From COMBO-56-21 sp038852315 (GTDB lineage Archaea; Thermoplasmatota; Thermoplasmata; UBA10834): a stretch of 20,947 nt of DNA. Within the stretch, counting starts at the first letter, position 1; each line of letters opens with the position of its first letter. The translations under genes and the position numbers were made by a program. The DNA lies in assembly GCA_038852315.1 (NCBI GenBank), contig JAWCKF010000029.1, positions 1-20,947 on the forward strand, read 5' to 3'. The notes beneath the pieces were generated by a model. It ran no database searches, was not told where the DNA came from, and saw nothing but the letters and a program-made list of their open reading frames with translations. Below, piece by piece: positions 20,713 to 20,947 of the stretch.

Positions 20713-20947
20713 TCAGCCCGCGACCCTCGTCTCATAGGCCTTGAGGAGGCTCTCGCCCTTCTGGAGTATCGCCCCGTCCAGCGGCTCGACCTTGTGCTCT
20801 GCGAGCAGCCTCTTCGCTATGGCCCTCGCCTCTGAGGCCATGGCGGTGGAGAGCGTCGCTTGGAACTGCCTCTTGGAGCGGTCCCTCATGGCTATCTCCT
20901 TTCTGAAGTTCCGGGCCGTGTGGAGGTGCCTCAGGAAGGTGTTCCCG
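20713..20947 (-). CDS. C-terminal end of an unidentified charged helical protein (partial)
   Basis: The minus strand is open from the window edge to TGA at 20715-20713, giving 78 C-terminal residues. It reads GNTFLRHLHTARNFRKEIAM and continues with basic and amphipathic helical sequence (RSKRQFQATL, EARAIAKRLLAEHK), ending ESLLKAYETRVAG. The composition (Arg, Lys, Ala, Leu, Glu with regular hydrophobic spacing) is that of a real soluble helical protein, possibly nucleic-acid binding, but I recognise no family. The start and main domain lie beyond the window. Its stop is 55 bases before the start of the next leftward gene, which has its own TATA box within that gap. Confidence 0.65.
   Translation of the reverse strand, partial: GNTFLRHLHTARNFRKEIAMRDRSKRQFQATLSTAMASEARAIAKRLLAEHKVEPLDGAILQKGESLLKAYETRVAG

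Noticed and set aside
1..20947. CRISPR arrays, insertion sequences, tRNA or rRNA genes
   Set aside because: No regularly spaced repeats, transposase motifs, terminal inverted repeats, T-loop signatures or rRNA-like segments were seen on either strand.

Overview
The window looks like a piece of an archaeal chromosome. The sequence is GC-rich. Short AT-rich TATA-like boxes sit about 25-40 bases before several starts, and two genes (17964-18710 and 4645-5691) appear leaderless or nearly so. A DUF1616-type membrane protein and PKD-plus-repeat surface proteins fit the same picture. My best guess is an anaerobic or oxygen-sensitive member of the Thermoplasmatota, because of the neelaredoxin-type superoxide reductase and the HdrD-like iron-sulfur protein. 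That placement is inference from gene style; there is no rRNA here to test it.

Layout. Bases 1-5691 hold envelope and membrane genes: the first codons of an exported protein, a membrane protein with three tandem zinc ribbons, a DUF1616 protein, and a translationally coupled pair of FtsX/MacB-type permeases, the second carrying a large Ig-like insertion. Bases 5746-13447 are one long leftward operon for tryptophan synthesis: trpE, trpG, a fused trpD-trpC, trpF, trpB, trpA and then an HdrD-like (Fe-S) protein. All five junctions among the trp genes are 4-base ATGA or GTGA overlaps, so translation is probably coupled throughout. The promoter region has an 8-base direct repeat spaced 30 bases apart, and the leader has two tiny overlapping reading frames.

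Bases 13840-15533 encode a two-transmembrane small protein and an SSF-family sodium/solute symporter, overlapping by one base. Bases 15562-17767 hold superoxide reductase, with a clean inverted repeat in its promoter, a one-TM extracytoplasmic protein, and a secreted PKD protein with two GW...GYWVY repeats. Bases 17964-20658 hold an ArsM-like methyltransferase divergent from a glycerol-dehydrogenase-family enzyme, with one TATA element serving both, then a polytopic membrane protein. The window closes with the C-terminal end of an unidentified charged helical protein.

No CRISPR array, insertion sequence, tRNA, rRNA or phage gene was seen. I find no clear wholly new system. The best leads are the trp operon's regulatory leader and its divergent TrpF, the putative operator at the superoxide reductase gene, and the triple zinc-ribbon membrane protein.
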